DNA of 64,000 bases, taken from assembly GCF_947258525.1 (NCBI RefSeq), contig NZ_CAMYIP010000049.1:19593-83592 (forward strand), read 5' to 3'. The position numbers were made by a program, and so were the translations under genes. This DNA is from an uncultured Eudoraea sp. Its GTDB lineage: Bacteria; Bacteroidota; Bacteroidia; Flavobacteriales; Flavobacteriaceae. The notes beneath the pieces were generated by a model that ran no database searches, was not told the origin of the DNA, and saw only the letters and a list, made by a program, of their open reading frames with translations. Below, piece by piece: positions 62,543-64,000 of this stretch (positions within the stretch are counted from its first letter, which is position 1; each line of letters opens with the position of its first letter).

Positions 62543-63301
62543 ATGAAGAATTTGATCTTCTTATTATTAATACTGCTATCGTTTACAGCCAATGCTCAAA
62601 ACGAAGCCCTTTTTAACAGGGCAACAACGTATTATAATGAAGGTGAATATGAAAAAGCATCTGAGAACTACTTTAAAATATTGGAGAATGGTGAACATTC
62701 GGCAGCAGTTTATTACAATATAGGTAACTGTTACTACAAATTAAACCAGATAGCGCCAAGTATTTATTATTATGAAAAGGCTTTGTTGCTTAAACCCAAT
62801 GACAGGGAAATTAAAAATAATCTGGCATATGCTCAAAATATGACTTTAGATGCTTTTGAGCCGCTTCCGGAGACAAGTCTGTCAAAGTTATACAAAAATA
62901 TTACCGGATTGCTCTCTTTCGATCAATGGTCCTATGTAGGTGTTTTCTTTGTATTGCTCTTTGTCCTGGCCTATATTTTATTTTATTACCTTAGGTATTC
63001 TACTCATAAGCGCATAGCATTTATCACGAGTATTGTTTCTTTCTTTATTGCGGTTTTTTGTATTGTACTGGCATTGATTCAATTTCAGGATTTTGAGGCA
63101 GATGAGCCGGCAATTGTATTTTCCGAGGAGCTACCAGTAAAATCTGAACCAAATAATAGAAGTTCACAGGCTTTCCTTTTGCATGAGGGAACAAAAGTCT
63201 ATGTATTGGATGAGTTGGATGATTGGAAAAAAATAGAACTGATAGATGGAAAAGCCGGCTGGGTCCCTGCAGGCGAAATTAAATTGTTGAAGGATTTTTA
63301 A
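62543..63301 (+). CDS. batE: Aerotolerance protein BatE (TPR plus SH3-like)
   Basis: This 252-residue protein is the last of the Bat run. A signal peptide (MKNLIFLLLILLSFTANAQ) is followed by TPR repeats at about 20-105 (LFNRATTYYNEGEYEKASENYFKILENGEHSAAVYYNIGNCYYKLNQIAPSIYYYEKALLLKP). Two membrane spans follow at about 130-185. A C-terminal SH3-like domain (QAFLLHEGTKVYVLDELDDWKKIELIDGKAGWVPAGEIKLL) is probably periplasmic. It starts 2 nt after batD. Confidence 0.94.
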   Translation: MKNLIFLLLILLSFTANAQNEALFNRATTYYNEGEYEKASENYFKILENGEHSAAVYYNIGNCYYKLNQIAPSIYYYEKALLLKPNDREIKNNLAYAQNMTLDAFEPLPETSLSKLYKNITGLLSFDQWSYVGVFFVLLFVLAYILFYYLRYSTHKRIAFITSIVSFFIAVFCIVLALIQFQDFEADEPAIVFSEELPVKSEPNNRSSQAFLLHEGTKVYVLDELDDWKKIELIDGKAGWVPAGEIKLLKDF

Positions 63302-63335
63302 TTTTTCTTTAACAATTATTCATTGTAGTTACGTT

Positions 63336-63343
63336 TATATTTG
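63336..63343 (+). promoter_or_regulatory. Bacteroidota -7 promoter element downstream of batE
   Basis: TATATTTG is an exact TAnnTTTG, 19 nt before the ATG of the following small gene. It suggests that the small gene and the SulP gene form a transcript separate from the Bat operon. Confidence 0.45.
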
Positions 63344-63362
63344 CTTTATAACCAATTTAACA

Positions 63363-63674
63363 ATGACTAGATCTGCAATTATAGCGACCCTTATTGGCAT
63401 TTGGCTGTTTGCGATAGTTGCCCCATCTGTTATTACCCTGGTAAATAATGGGGAAAGCATTTTAATCTCTTTGAATTTAAATGAAGAAGAGCAGCAAGAA
63501 CAGTCTAAGAAAGACAACAAAGAGGAAAAAATACTGCTAGAAAATTGGCTGGCTCAGGTTCAATTATCCCCGCACGAAAAATCACCCTATTTAGAGATGG
63601 AAAAGATAAATTCTTCTACTCATTCCATTGAAATTCCCTTACCTCCTCCGGAATTAATGGTCTATAACGCATAA
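63363..63674 (+). CDS. Small conserved-looking protein with one membrane span
   Basis: This is a 103-residue protein without a domain that I recognise. The N-terminus has one hydrophobic span (IIATLIGIWLFAIVAPSVITLV). A Glu/Lys/Gln-rich segment follows (NEEEQQEQSKKDNKEEKILLENW). The tail is Pro-rich (IEIPLPPPELMVYN). It has its own -7 box and is 65 nt before the second SulP gene, so they may be co-transcribed. No function is proposed. Confidence 0.65.
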   Translation: MTRSAIIATLIGIWLFAIVAPSVITLVNNGESILISLNLNEEEQQEQSKKDNKEEKILLENWLAQVQLSPHEKSPYLEMEKINSSTHSIEIPLPPPELMVYNA

Positions 63675-63739
63675 GCTCATATACAATTTAGTTTCTAATC
63701 AATCCTTAATAATTTATTGAGGACAATACTTTTATAATT

Positions 63740-64000
63740 ATGTTTAAATATTTAAAAAACGACCTACCGGCTAGTATAGTGGTATTCTTTGTGGCACTTC
63801 CCTTGTGTTTAGGAATAGCCTTGGCCAGTGGCGCACCTTTATTTTCTGGTTTAATAGCCGGAATAGTGGGAGGTATTATAGTTGGATCACTTAGTGGCTC
63901 GCATATCGGGGTCAGCGGCCCTGCTGCTGGTTTAGCAGCCATTGTTTTAACTGCAATTGGTGCTCTGGGAGGTTATCAAAACTTTCTGGTGGCAGTTGTT
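63740..64000 (+). CDS. SulP-family anion transporter, 5' part (runs off the right edge)
   Basis: The first 87 codons of a SulP transporter are visible, from ATG 63740. [69 protein letters not shown] is the typical opening of the subgroup that in many bacteria is found beside a carbonic anhydrase and is thought to carry bicarbonate. It differs clearly from the first SulP protein in this window. The rest lies beyond the window, so neither the STAS domain nor the neighbour can be checked. Confidence 0.9.
   Translation, partial: MFKYLKNDLPASIVVFFVALPLCLGIALASGAPLFSGLIAGIVGGIIVGSLSGSHIGVSGPAAGLAAIVLTAIGALGGYQNFLVAVV

Overview
The window is a stretch of ordinary chromosome from a member of the Bacteroidota, most likely a marine Flavobacteriaceae; the genus cannot be told from sequence alone. 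The DNA is AT-rich. Several genes are preceded by the phylum's -7 promoter element TAnnTTTG. The gene set is typical of the group: a BatABCDE aerotolerance operon with MoxR and DUF58 genes, a long isoleucyl-tRNA synthetase, a Cys-poor DksA/TraR protein, TonB-dependent receptor next to recO, DUF3108 next to an M23 peptidase, and tryptophan 2,3-dioxygenase. I see no rRNA, tRNA, CRISPR array, phage, integrase or insertion sequence.

Layout. 1-4.3 kb (minus): lipoprotein M23 peptidase (cut by the left edge), tryptophan dioxygenase, DUF3108 protein, then 4-hydroxyphenylpyruvate dioxygenase. 4.5-8.6 kb (minus): patatin/outer-membrane barrel protein and UvrC. 9.1-18.9 kb: folate cyclo-ligase, LspA, DksA-like, IleS, a broken TonB receptor, RecO, glutamate dehydrogenase. 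19-26.3 kb: a frameshifted cystathionine gamma-synthase, a broken DUF3298 lipoprotein, DinB, ArsC-like, EamA transporter, nitronate monooxygenase, bestrophin, YheT hydrolase, lipoprotein cytochrome c. 26.5-38.1 kb: SIMPL protein, SulP transporter, a PhyH/AraC/GH2 locus, GpsA, a formylglycine-enzyme-fold protein, a Tat-exported Gfo/Idh oxidoreductase and GlpD. 38.3-45.2 kb: small conserved proteins, CvpA, CAP lipoprotein, 3-hydroxyanthranilate dioxygenase, DUF1304, ALDH7, a membrane-anchored helix-hairpin-helix protein, acyl-ACP desaturase. 45.2-54.1 kb: metallophosphoesterase, a YdjG-like zinc-ribbon protein with an SPFH-GYF partner, fructokinase plus amylosucrase, AlbA_2 protein, SDR and aldo/keto reductase. 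54.2-64 kb: MoxR, DUF58 and Bat operon, a small membrane protein, and the start of a second SulP transporter.

How the genes relate. Tryptophan dioxygenase and 3-hydroxyanthranilate dioxygenase are two steps of the kynurenine route and lie 38 kb apart. HPD starts tyrosine breakdown, but homogentisate dioxygenase is not next to it. Amylosucrase would split sucrose (or build glucan from it), and the adjacent PfkB kinase would take the fructose. GpsA and GlpD make and consume glycerol 3-phosphate.

The two most unusual signals are these. (1) Three intergenic loci (about 3.0, 32.7 and 43.1 kb) share one plan on the minus strand: a -7-like box, a 5' hairpin, a T-rich linker and an intrinsic terminator. 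Two of them lack any minus-strand gene that would need a terminator, so they look like members of a small-RNA family. (2) Three genes within 6.5 kb (14.4-20.9 kb) are broken, one of them by an exact 4-bp tandem duplication.
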